Under the pieces are notes generated by a model. That model ran no database searches. It worked only from the letters and a program-made list of their open reading frames with translations, and was not told the origin of the DNA. 64,000 nt of DNA, from assembly GCA_025936825.1 (NCBI GenBank), contig JAICSO010000011.1, positions 101,462 through 165,461 on the forward strand, written 5' to 3'. Shown here in pieces: positions 8,017 to 16,116 of this stretch. How positions within the stretch are numbered: position 1 is the stretch's first letter; the number at the start of each line of letters is the position of its first letter. This DNA comes from Terriglobales bacterium. Its GTDB lineage: Bacteria; Acidobacteriota; Terriglobia; Terriglobales; Acidobacteriaceae. A program made the position numbers and the translations under genes.

Positions 8017-9093
8017 CTACTGATTTTTGAGCCGCTGTCTCGCAGTCAGGCGGTTGAGTACGAATTCCTGCACCAGCGTGCTCAGCATCCGCTCCCCTGT
8101 CGTGATGGCGAAGTTCTGAAAAATCAGGTTCGCGCCGCGGTCTGACTGCGGGTAATACAGATTGGACAGAGCCGCCGATCCCAGGTCGCCGCCCACACTA
8201 GAGTAGTTCGGCTGCAACTTGCCATTGTCTCCTCGGCAGATGAAGGGGTATGAGATGGCGTGAAGAACACGCGACTTCGTGGTGCCCGTCCCTTGATAGT
8301 AATAGCGCGGGTCCTGACGCAGCAGCGAGGGCAGGATCGCGCCGCCGATCATGATGTCGGAAAAGCCATCCGCTGCCGCCGCACCAACGCGCTCGCCGTA
8401 TCCATTCCATCCCTGAACGTAGTTCGGCCGATCGCCTGCCTGGTTGATAGCTGCAAAGGCGCCCACTCCGGCAACCGTGAAAGGATCGGTAGAGGTTTTG
8501 AGAGCCAACCGGAACTTCAACTTCGCCGTCAACGGAGCCGGGTTGGGACTGTATACGACGTAGAAATTGGGGATGATTCCGAAGACGCGCTGCTTCTCCT
8601 CCTGCTTCACCTCTTCGAACGCGATTTCGTCCGGGCGGTAGGCCACATTCACCGTGGTTGCTACTTGTGAAACGCGGAGTTTGCAGTCGGAAACAATCAT
8701 GTATTGGCCGGCGGTGAGCGCCAGGTCAGGAGAACTCCAGTCGGAGAAGTCCGCTGCAGTGATTATGAGGTGATACGTCCCGGGCGGAAGCTGCTTGAAG
8801 TCGAAGAAGCCGTTGTCATCGGAAGCCAGCTTCAATGGCTGAGCGAGTTCCGGTCCCCGGAGTACGACGGTGGCGCCGGAAAGGGTGTCGCCGTTGACGT
8901 CCATTACGGTGCCGGTGATGTGGGCGCTTGCCGGTGCTGCGAGGAAATTGTCCTGCGCAATGCAAGTCACAGAGAACAAAAGCACGACTGACGAGACAAG
9001 AATCCTTAGGGTTCTCAAAACTAGAGGCTCCAATTGCGAAAGTAGTTGAATTTTAGGGGCTGAACTCCGGCACCCCAAGTTCCGGAAGTTCAA
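8017..9093 (-). CDS. Secreted carboxypeptidase-regulatory-like domain protein
   Basis: The 358-residue protein has a hydrophobic signal segment at about residues 28-47 (LRILVSSVVLLFSVTCIAQ). A beta-sandwich CarboxypepD_reg domain follows at about 57-125 (ITGTVMDVNGDTLSGATVVL, then FKQLPPGTYHLIITA). The C-terminal two thirds is a separate conserved-looking domain (VFGIIPNFYVVYSPNPAPL, and later GERVGAAAADGFSDIMIG), probably associated with the outer membrane. Such proteins are common and expanded in acidobacteria; the function is unknown. The start could be an internal codon nearer the signal peptide, since the first 26 residues are unusual. Confidence 0.75.
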   Translation of the reverse strand: MNFRNLGCRSSAPKIQLLSQLEPLVLRTLRILVSSVVLLFSVTCIAQDNFLAAPASAHITGTVMDVNGDTLSGATVVLRGPELAQPLKLASDDNGFFDFKQLPPGTYHLIITAADFSDWSSPDLALTAGQYMIVSDCKLRVSQVATTVNVAYRPDEIAFEEVKQEEKQRVFGIIPNFYVVYSPNPAPLTAKLKFRLALKTSTDPFTVAGVGAFAAINQAGDRPNYVQGWNGYGERVGAAAADGFSDIMIGGAILPSLLRQDPRYYYQGTGTTKSRVLHAISYPFICRGDNGKLQPNYSSVGGDLGSAALSNLYYPQSDRGANLIFQNFAITTGERMLSTLVQEFVLNRLTARQRLKNQ

Positions 9094-9143
9094 TAGGCGG
9101 CCAGGACTTCGATTACGTCAGTAAGTGGCAGAGATTGCAAGAC

Positions 9144-9695
9144 TTACTCGTGGTGCGCGAATCCTTTGCGGCGCTGTTCGCTGTAGCGATGGAGGGCATC
9201 GCTAATAATCGGATAGGCTTCCACCGCTGGCCGGATCTCATTAACCTCAACCGCCTTTCCTTCCAGCAGCTTGTAGTCCTGAAAGAAGCGGCGGAGCATT
9301 AGCAGACGGTGCGGCGGCATTTCTTTGGCTTCCTGGTAACTGTTGAATTCAGGGTCTTTAGTGGCGACCGCGATGATCTTGTGGTCCTTCTTGCCGGAGT
9401 CAATCATGGTCATCAGTCCAATTGCGCGAGCATAAATCATGGTGAGCGGAACCACAGTTTCCTGGCATAGCACAAGAACATCAAGCGGGTCGTCGTCTTC
9501 GGCAAGGGTCTGAGGAATAAAGCCGTAGTTTGCGGGATAGTAAACGGCGGAGTAGAGAACGCGATCCAGTTTAATCAGGCCGCTGGTCTTGTCCAGTTCA
9601 TACTTCACGCTTGAGCCAAACGGAATTTCCACGATGGCGTTGAATTCGTGCGGAAGTTTCCCTCCGGGTGTGACGTCGTGCCAGGGATGAATCAT
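9144..9695 (-). CDS. ppa: Inorganic pyrophosphatase (family I)
   Basis: The 183-residue protein matches soluble family I pyrophosphatases. It has [14 protein letters not shown] near the N-terminus, [11 protein letters not shown], and the signature DDDPLDVLV (about residues 67-75) with the metal-binding aspartates. The later [15 protein letters not shown] is also typical. It hydrolyses PPi to phosphate in the cytosol. It is monocistronic, divergent from the signalling block that starts at 9845. Confidence 0.96.
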   Translation of the reverse strand: MIHPWHDVTPGGKLPHEFNAIVEIPFGSSVKYELDKTSGLIKLDRVLYSAVYYPANYGFIPQTLAEDDDPLDVLVLCQETVVPLTMIYARAIGLMTMIDSGKKDHKIIAVATKDPEFNSYQEAKEMPPHRLLMLRRFFQDYKLLEGKAVEVNEIRPAVEAYPIISDALHRYSEQRRKGFAHHE

Positions 9696-9844
9696 AAGAT
9701 TTCATTGTAGCGGACTGAGATTGCTTGCCGTATCGCTAGGCACCGGCGCGAGCCCGGTACCTAAGTTTTCACTTAACGTCTCCACCTGCACTGATTCCGT
9801 GAGTTTTCTCTCAAGATTGTTTTTCGACGACCGATGACATAGGT

Positions 9845-11059
9845 ATGCTTCCCGCTCCTTCGCTCGCACCGGCAACAGCGCAGCGGCCCATCCCCGACGG
9901 ACGTGCTGGTCAGAATTGGTCTCGCACAAACCCGCGACAAGAGCCGCAACAACTGCGCGTATTGTTCGTAGAAGATCAACCGGCGGACGTCGAACTTGCC
10001 CGACGCGCATTGCGAGAGCACGGCTTTGATGTTCAAGGTTGTGCGGTGCAGGACCCGGAGCAATTCCTGAATGAGATTCGCAAAGGCGTCTACGACATAG
10101 TTCTAGCGGACTACAACCTGCCGCAATGGAATGGTATGGAAGCAGTATGGCTGTTGCGCCGTGAAGGGCTGGATATTCCGGTAATTCTGGTGACTGGAGC
10201 GTTGGGGGAAGCAAGAGCGGTGGAGTGTCTGAAAGATGGAGCTGCGGATTATCTGCTTAAAGAGCATCTCACCCGCCTGCCGGAATCGATCCGTCAAGCT
10301 TTGCGGGAAAAAAAGTTGCGCGAGGATAACAAGCGCTCGCAAGAAGAGCTGGCACGTTCGAATCGCGAACTCGAGCAATTTGCCTACGTCGCCTCCCACG
10401 ACCTCCAGGAACCGTTGCGCATGATTGCCAGCTATACGCAGCTGATCGCAGACCGTTACCGCGGCAAACTCGATGACAAAGCTGATCGGTATATTCACTA
10501 TGCCGTCGATGGCGCTACTCGCATGCAGGCTCTGATTGATGACCTGCTTACGTTCTCGCGCGTAGGACGCCAGGGTTTAGCGCTGCAAAACTCCGACTGT
10601 AATGAGGCAATCGAAATTGCCTGCAAAAACCTCGAAAACGCGATTCGCGAAACCGGAGCTCAAGTCGAACATGATCGTCTTCCCGTGATCGTGGCTGATG
10701 GCCGTCTGCTGGTGCAGCTCTTTCAAAACCTCATCAGCAATTCCATTAAGTTTCGCGGCACCGAAGCTCCTCACATCCAGATTTCTGCGGAAAAGCAGAA
10801 ACGGGAATGGATTTTTGCGGTGACTGACAACGGAATCGGTATTGCACCCGAGCACGCACAAAGCATTTTCGGCATCTTTAAACGCCTGCACACGCATGAC
10901 GAGTACCCCGGCAGCGGAATTGGTTTGTCCATCTGCAAGAAAATTGTGGAACATCATGGGGGGAGAATCTGGGTGGAATCTGCACCTGGTCGAGGTGCAA
11001 CCTTCATGTTTGTTTTGCCAAGCCTGCTGGCAAAGCATAAGCAGGAGAAAATTCCGTGA
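9845..11059 (+). CDS. Receiver-histidine kinase hybrid (REC-HisKA-HATPase)
   Basis: The 404-residue cytoplasmic protein begins with a receiver domain (about 38-155; VLFVEDQPADVELARRAL, phosphoacceptor D in IVLADYNLPQWNG). It continues with a coiled coil and a HisKA domain with H-box FAYVASHDLQEPLRM (about 178-192). A HATPase_c domain follows, with N box (FQNLISNSIKF) and G boxes (DNGIGIAPEHA, GSGIGLSICKKIVEHHGG). It resembles the output half of phytochrome-like kinases. The next two genes overlap by four bases, so the kinase and two receiver proteins form one operon. The start at 9845 has a weak ribosome site; internal starts are possible. Confidence 0.88.
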   Translation: MLPAPSLAPATAQRPIPDGRAGQNWSRTNPRQEPQQLRVLFVEDQPADVELARRALREHGFDVQGCAVQDPEQFLNEIRKGVYDIVLADYNLPQWNGMEAVWLLRREGLDIPVILVTGALGEARAVECLKDGAADYLLKEHLTRLPESIRQALREKKLREDNKRSQEELARSNRELEQFAYVASHDLQEPLRMIASYTQLIADRYRGKLDDKADRYIHYAVDGATRMQALIDDLLTFSRVGRQGLALQNSDCNEAIEIACKNLENAIRETGAQVEHDRLPVIVADGRLLVQLFQNLISNSIKFRGTEAPHIQISAEKQKREWIFAVTDNGIGIAPEHAQSIFGIFKRLHTHDEYPGSGIGLSICKKIVEHHGGRIWVESAPGRGATFMFVLPSLLAKHKQEKIP

Positions 11060-11499
11060 CTCCCGATTGTGTTGACATTCTAATGGTCGACGACAATCCT
11101 GCCGACGTCGACTTGGCCCGGGAAGCGCTGGACGAAACGCATCGTCCTTATCGTCTTCAATCGGTATCGGACGGAGAAGAAGCGCTTTCGTTCCTCACCC
11201 ATAAAGGTGCATACACGCAAGCTGTGACTCCCGATCTGCTTTTCCTGGATCTCAACTTGCCGCGCAAGGATGGACGACACGTGTTGGCAGAAATGAAACG
11301 AGATCCGCAGCTCGCGAAAATTCCGGTGGTGGTCTTCACGACTTCGCGCGCGTTTTCCGATGTGGTCAGCAGCTACGAGTTGGGTGCCAATTGCTATGTG
11401 CGAAAGCCGGGAACATTGCCGGAGTTCCTGGCCACAGTCCGCGAGGTTTCCGACTTCTGGCTGAGGCACGCGATTCTGCCGCGAAAGGAGAACTCATGA
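11056..11499 (+). CDS. Rcp1-like single-domain response regulator
   Basis: The 147-residue protein is a lone receiver domain. DILMVDDNPADVDLAREALD carries the acidic pair, the phosphoacceptor D lies in LLFLDLNLPRKDG, and there is VVFTTSRA and the conserved lysine in YVRKPG. Its pattern (long loop GEEALSFLTHKGAYTQAVTPD) matches the cyanobacterial Rcp1 family that partners phytochrome-like kinases. Start overlaps the kinase stop, and its stop overlaps the next gene start (ATGA), so it is the likely phosphate acceptor of the adjacent kinase. Confidence 0.88.
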   Translation: MTPDCVDILMVDDNPADVDLAREALDETHRPYRLQSVSDGEEALSFLTHKGAYTQAVTPDLLFLDLNLPRKDGRHVLAEMKRDPQLAKIPVVVFTTSRAFSDVVSSYELGANCYVRKPGTLPEFLATVREVSDFWLRHAILPRKENS

Positions 11500-12293
11500 G
11501 TGGTCCCTCCCCCAGTGTATTGCTCGTCGAAGATAATCCCGGCGATGCCGAACTGGTACGCGTGCGACTCGAAGAAGGCCAATCCGCTGGCGAAGTGGAT
11601 TGCGTAACCCGGCTTTCTGAGGGGTTAGCGCACTTAGGCCGCAAGAAGCCCAGTGTGGTGCTGCTGGACCTCAATCTTCCCGATAGCCAGGGGGCAGACA
11701 CCTTCCGCAAAATCGTAGAAACGGCGCCTGGCGTTCCCGTAGTGGTTCTTTCCGGGCACAACGATGATGCGCTCGCGATGAAAGCTCTGGATTCCGGGGT
11801 GCAGGACTACATCGTTAAAAAAGACCTGACCAGCCAAGGTCTATCGCGCGCTATGCGCTTTGCCATTCAGCGCCAGGCCCTGTTGCGATCTCTGGATACG
11901 AGGCGAACCGAGCGAGAAAATCTTAAGAAACAATTTCTCGCAAACCTGTCACATTTGGAACCGCTCCTGGTACGCATCCGGCGCTACGCGACGAATCTAT
12001 TGGAGGGTGTCACCGGAATACTCAGTCCCGAGCAGCGCGACCACTTGCGAACCATAGTTGATTCGGTAGACGAACTGAGTGCCATACTCCGTGATCTGGA
12101 ACAAACGACATTTGCTGAATCCGACAAACTACAGATCGAGCAACGATGGGCAGCGGCGGCAAGTCTCGCGGGAGAGTCGCTCTCGATTCTTGTCGACCAA
12201 ATTCATCGCAACAAGTTGTCACCCATGACCGATGTGGATCAGGACCTGCTCTTCGCACTGTGTGACCCGGATATATATCTCAGAAAAATTTGA
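11496..12293 (+). CDS. Receiver domain fused to a degenerate, ATPase-less kinase-like helix bundle
   Basis: From ATG 11496 (overlapping the preceding stop) the protein is 265 residues. The N-terminal receiver is normal (VLLVEDNPGDAELVRVRL; VVLLDLNLPDSQG; IVKKD). Residues about 130-265 resemble a histidine-kinase dimerisation domain (KKQFLANLSHLEPLLVRIRR), but the normal H-E/D-x-R-T-P core is altered to HLEPLL. The protein ends where a HATPase_c domain would begin. It could be a scaffold or a truncated kinase. I find no clear ATPase remnant in the three forward frames up to 12440. Confidence 0.7.
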   Translation: MSGPSPSVLLVEDNPGDAELVRVRLEEGQSAGEVDCVTRLSEGLAHLGRKKPSVVLLDLNLPDSQGADTFRKIVETAPGVPVVVLSGHNDDALAMKALDSGVQDYIVKKDLTSQGLSRAMRFAIQRQALLRSLDTRRTERENLKKQFLANLSHLEPLLVRIRRYATNLLEGVTGILSPEQRDHLRTIVDSVDELSAILRDLEQTTFAESDKLQIEQRWAAAASLAGESLSILVDQIHRNKLSPMTDVDQDLLFALCDPDIYLRKI

Positions 12294-12447
12294 GTTGGCA
12301 AACAAGCCAGGGCCTTGCTGTGCACCTCACATCCGAGTTTCATTTTGGGAAGCCGATCCCTTCGTAAGCAGATTCTTGTGATCGTTTTTGTTACCGCCTA
12401 CCTATACTGGCCTGTCAGCGCATAACTATTCCCTCGTGAGTGGTGCC

Positions 12448-15400
12448 ATGAGTGATTCCATCGATCGTGCGATTGCCGGGCGTTTGCGAATCTTGTCGAT
12501 CGCCATCAGCTTTCTGACAATGTTGTTCGGTCTTTGTGTCTTAGGTGGCTGGGCCTTCGATATTCAAATTCTGAAAACAATCGTGCCTGGCCAAGTGGCG
12601 GTCAAAGCAAACACCTCCGTGGGATTCATGTTGCTCGGCTTCCTGCTGTGGCTTCGGAATGCACCCGCATTGGTTATGAGATATCGCAACACCTTGTGCG
12701 CTGGCGCGGGGTTTGTGGTCGCCACCATTGGCCTTGTCTCGTTCATAGAATTCCTGACTGGGTGGAACCCGGGGTTTGATCAGCTTCTGTTCAAAGTCCC
12801 GCCTGAAGATGCGTACGGCAGCATCAGGGCCGGCCTGATGTCTCCCATCGCAGCGGTAGCGTTTTTCCTGCTGGCGCCTTCTTTGTGGATGATCGGAAGC
12901 AAAAATGCGATTTTGCGCTGGAGCAGTTATCTGAGCCTGCTGGCAGTGGCGATCACGTCTACTTTCGGCGTGTTGGATTTTGTACTGGACCCGAACCTTT
13001 CGCATACTTTCATCTCGCCGATCACAGCTCTCGCTCTTCTGCTCCTGACGTTTGCCATTCCTATGTCAATGCCCGACCAGGGCATCGGTTCGCTGCTCTC
13101 CAGCGATAGTTCAGGGGGCGCATTGATTCGGCGCTTGCTGCCTGCTTCCATCATCATCCCCGTGTCATTAGGGTGGTTGCGGTGGCAGGGTGAAAAGGCA
13201 GACTTGTTTTCGCCATGGATGGGTGTAGCTCTTATGGTTGTTGGCACCGCTGCTCTGCTTGCAGGCGTTATCACGTGGACAGCATACATTGCGAACAAGG
13301 CAGACTGGGACCGCGATCGCGCACATGGCAATAATCTCCGGTTAGCGTCGATTGTCACCTGCTCGAATGAAGCAATCATTGGAAAAACCATTGATGGATT
13401 TGCCACTTCATGGAACCCGGCGGCGGAGAGCATCTACGGCTATACCGCACAGGAGATGATTGGAAAGCCGGTGTCTGTGCTGATTCCTCCCGAGCACCGC
13501 GAAGAGTTTAACTCCATACTGCGAAAAATTAGGCAGGGTGAAGAGGTGCAGCACTATGAGACGGAACGTCTGCGGAAAGATGGAACCCGGATTTTTGTCT
13601 CTATTGCCGTTGCACCAATCCGCGACGCGGCCGGAAATCTCCTCGGCGCTTCGACGATCGCGCGCGACATCACCGAACAAAAGAAGGCGCAGGAAGAGCT
13701 CAAACGAGCCTCTCTTTACGCGCGCAGCTTGATTGAAGCCAGTCTCGACCCGCTGGTGACAATCAGCAAAGACGGCAAGATCATGGACGTAAACCGCGCT
13801 ACGGAACAGGCAACGGGCGTGGCGCGTGACGAACTCATTGGCAGCGACTTCTGCACTTACTTCTCCGAACCGGAGAAAGCCAGGGCCGGTTATCTCCAGG
13901 TCTTCGCCGAAGAGACCGTTCGTGACTATCCGCTTTCGCTTCGTCACCGCTCGGGACAACTCGTAGATGTGTTGTATAACGCGAGTGTTTTTCGAAATGC
14001 CGCGGGAGAGGTGGAAGGAGTCTTTGCCGCCGCCCGCGATGTGACAAAGCGCGAGTCGGCGGAGAAGGCGCTACGCCAGAGTGAACAACGTTACCGGTCT
14101 TTGGTTACTGCAACCGCGCAAGTCATTTGGACTACCGACGCCCACGCAGAAGTATTTTGTGATATGCCGTCATGGAGATCTTTCACTGGGCTCACCTACG
14201 ATCAGATCCAGGGTTGGGGATGGCTCGAATCGCTCCATCCGGATGATCGTGAACGGACTGCAGAAATCTGGAGAAGAGCGGTTACGAGCCGGAGTCTCTA
14301 CGAGACCGAATATCGCCTGCGAAGGTTCGATGGCGAGTACAGACACGTTGCCGTACGTGGAGTGCCGCTAACAGATGACAACGGAGACGTTCGCGAGTGG
14401 ATCGGGGTCTGCACGGACATCACGGACCGCAAGCGTGCCGAAGTGGAATTGCGTGAAAGCGAGGAAGCGTTTCGCACGCTGGCTGCCCTAGTGCCACAGA
14501 TGGTGTGGATGTGTACGCCGGATGGCCTCAACGTGTACTTCAACGAGCGCTGGGTGGAATACACCGGCCTCACACTGGAAGAGAGCTACGGCTGCGGCTG
14601 GAATACGCCCTTCCATCCTGATGATAAGCAGCCGGCCTTTAAGGCATGGAACAGTGCAGTCACGACTGGAGAGACCTACACGATTGAGTCGCGGCTGCGG
14701 GGCAAAGATGGCACGTATCGGTGGTTCTTGATGCGCGGAGTTCCGTTGCGGGATGGCTCCGGAATAATCGTCAAATGGTTTGGAACATGTACCGATATTC
14801 ACGATCTCAAGGAGGCCCAAGCCGAACTGAAGCAACTTAACCAGGAACTGGAACAGCGCGTCTCGAACCGCACGGCTCAATTACAGGCGACCAACCAGGA
14901 ACTGGAAGCATTCACATATTCCGTTTCGCATGACCTGCGGGCCCCGCTCCGGCATATCAGCGGGTTTTCCAAAATTCTGAGCGAGGACTTCGCTCAGGTC
15001 TTACCTTCCGAAGCGCAGCACCTCCTTGAACGCATCGGGGAAGGTACGCGTCGTATGGGCATGTTGGTTGACGATCTCCTCAATCTTGGGCGCATTGGCC
15101 GCCATGAGGTCCGCCTGCAGGTTGCAGGCCTGGACAGCCTAGTCGCCGATGTGCTCAGAGAGTTGCAACCGGAGGCGCAGGCTCGAAATGTTCAGTGGAA
15201 AATCGGAAGGCTGCCTTACGTCGAATGCGATCCCGCGCTGATCAGGCAGGTGTTTCAGAACCTGCTGTCCAATGCGTTGAAGTTCACGCGCCCGCGGGAG
15301 AAGGCAATCATCGAGGTCGGACAGGAAATCCGAGATGGTGTCTCCGTGGTCTATGTGCGTGACAACGGCGTGGGATTCAGCATGAAGTATGCCGACAAAT

Positions 15401-15627
15401 TGTTCGGAGTCTTTCAACGCCTGCACCGGTCCGAAGACTTCGAAGGCACGGGCGTGGGGTTGGCGACGGTACAGCGAATCATTCGCAAGCACGGAGGCAA
15501 AATCTGGGCGGAAGCGGAGTTGGATAAGGGCGCCAAATTTTATTTCACCCTTGGAACATCCGAGGAAGCTTCACAAGATTACCAGGCAATCAAATCGGAG
15601 AACATTCATGAACTCACGAGAAGTTGA
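12448..15627 (+). CDS. Membrane-bound multi-PAS sensor histidine kinase
   Basis: From ATG 12448 the protein is 1059 residues. The first ~290 form about eight membrane helices with short loops (a MASE-like membrane sensor). Four PAS/PAC modules follow at about 295-410, 420-545, 550-670 and 680-800; the last two have the GWLESLHPDD / GWNTPFHPDD pattern of PAS_3 folds. Then come a coiled coil, an H-box (FTYSVSHDLRAPLRHISGF) and a HATPase_c with FQNLLSNALKF and GTGVGLATVQRIIRKHGG. It overlaps the following response regulator start by 20 bases. A start 20 codons upstream (12388) is possible. Confidence 0.88.
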   Translation: MSDSIDRAIAGRLRILSIAISFLTMLFGLCVLGGWAFDIQILKTIVPGQVAVKANTSVGFMLLGFLLWLRNAPALVMRYRNTLCAGAGFVVATIGLVSFIEFLTGWNPGFDQLLFKVPPEDAYGSIRAGLMSPIAAVAFFLLAPSLWMIGSKNAILRWSSYLSLLAVAITSTFGVLDFVLDPNLSHTFISPITALALLLLTFAIPMSMPDQGIGSLLSSDSSGGALIRRLLPASIIIPVSLGWLRWQGEKADLFSPWMGVALMVVGTAALLAGVITWTAYIANKADWDRDRAHGNNLRLASIVTCSNEAIIGKTIDGFATSWNPAAESIYGYTAQEMIGKPVSVLIPPEHREEFNSILRKIRQGEEVQHYETERLRKDGTRIFVSIAVAPIRDAAGNLLGASTIARDITEQKKAQEELKRASLYARSLIEASLDPLVTISKDGKIMDVNRATEQATGVARDELIGSDFCTYFSEPEKARAGYLQVFAEETVRDYPLSLRHRSGQLVDVLYNASVFRNAAGEVEGVFAAARDVTKRESAEKALRQSEQRYRSLVTATAQVIWTTDAHAEVFCDMPSWRSFTGLTYDQIQGWGWLESLHPDDRERTAEIWRRAVTSRSLYETEYRLRRFDGEYRHVAVRGVPLTDDNGDVREWIGVCTDITDRKRAEVELRESEEAFRTLAALVPQMVWMCTPDGLNVYFNERWVEYTGLTLEESYGCGWNTPFHPDDKQPAFKAWNSAVTTGETYTIESRLRGKDGTYRWFLMRGVPLRDGSGIIVKWFGTCTDIHDLKEAQAELKQLNQELEQRVSNRTAQLQATNQELEAFTYSVSHDLRAPLRHISGFSKILSEDFAQVLPSEAQHLLERIGEGTRRMGMLVDDLLNLGRIGRHEVRLQVAGLDSLVADVLRELQPEAQARNVQWKIGRLPYVECDPALIRQVFQNLLSNALKFTRPREKAIIEVGQEIRDGVSVVYVRDNGVGFSMKYADKLFGVFQRLHRSEDFEGTGVGLATVQRIIRKHGGKIWAEAELDKGAKFYFTLGTSEEASQDYQAIKSENIHELTRS

Positions 15628-16081
15628 CATTCTGTTGGTAGAAGATAATAAGGACGATCTCGAACTCGCATTGCATGCGCTGCGCCGAGAGAGGCTCGCC
15701 AATCGCATTTAAATCGCCAGAGACGGTGAAGAGGTGCTCGATTTCCTCTTTTGCCGCGGAGAATTTGCAGACCGGTCAATGGATCAACAGCCTCGGGTCG
15801 TCCTACTCGACCTCAAACTCCCCAAGGTGGATGGTCTGGAGGTTTTGAAGCAAATCAAAGAGGATGCGCGCACAAAAACCATACCGGTCGTCATTTTGAC
15901 TTCGTCGAAAGAAGAGCGCGACCTGGTCAGCAGCTACCGGTTGGGAGTGAACAGCTACATTCAGAAGCCCGTCGACTTCGACCAGTTTCGCGACACCGTC
16001 AAGCAGCTAGGACTGTACTGGCTGGTGGTGAATCAGGCTCCGGTTCCCGATCCGCTGCTGCAGGAGAGCCTACACAGGTAG
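15608..16081 (+). pseudogene. Rcp1-like response regulator interrupted by an in-frame TAA
   Basis: From ATG 15608 (inside the end of the kinase gene) the frame encodes the start of a receiver domain, MNSREVDILLVEDNKDDLEL, and reaches TAA at 15710-15712. The same frame then resumes as IARDGEEVLDFLF, VVLLDLKLPKVDG (phosphoacceptor D) and VILTSSKEERDL, with the conserved K in YIQKP, to 16081. The break sits at a position where relatives have an ordinary residue, so a single substitution (for example CAA to TAA) explains it. Reinitiation at GTG near 15732 would yield a receiver lacking its acidic pocket. It is otherwise intact and in the right place to serve the preceding kinase. Confidence 0.85.
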
Positions 16082-16116
16082 CGGAAATTGGGGGAGAACG
16101 GAACAGAGCCGGGGAT

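Noticed and set aside
9696..9844. Riboswitch upstream of the signalling operon
   Set aside because: There is a weak inverted repeat near 9740-9765 but no conserved riboswitch core that I can recognise.
12294..12447. Missing HATPase domain encoded in another frame after 12293
   Set aside because: None of the three forward frames shows N-box or G-box residues before the next gene starts.
15710..15712. Programmed recoding (selenocysteine or pyrrolysine) at in-frame stops (also 39447 and 49201)
   Set aside because: The codons are TAA or TAG, not TGA, genes elsewhere in the window stop at TAG (for example 117 and 255), and no recoding hairpin is visible; mutation is simpler.
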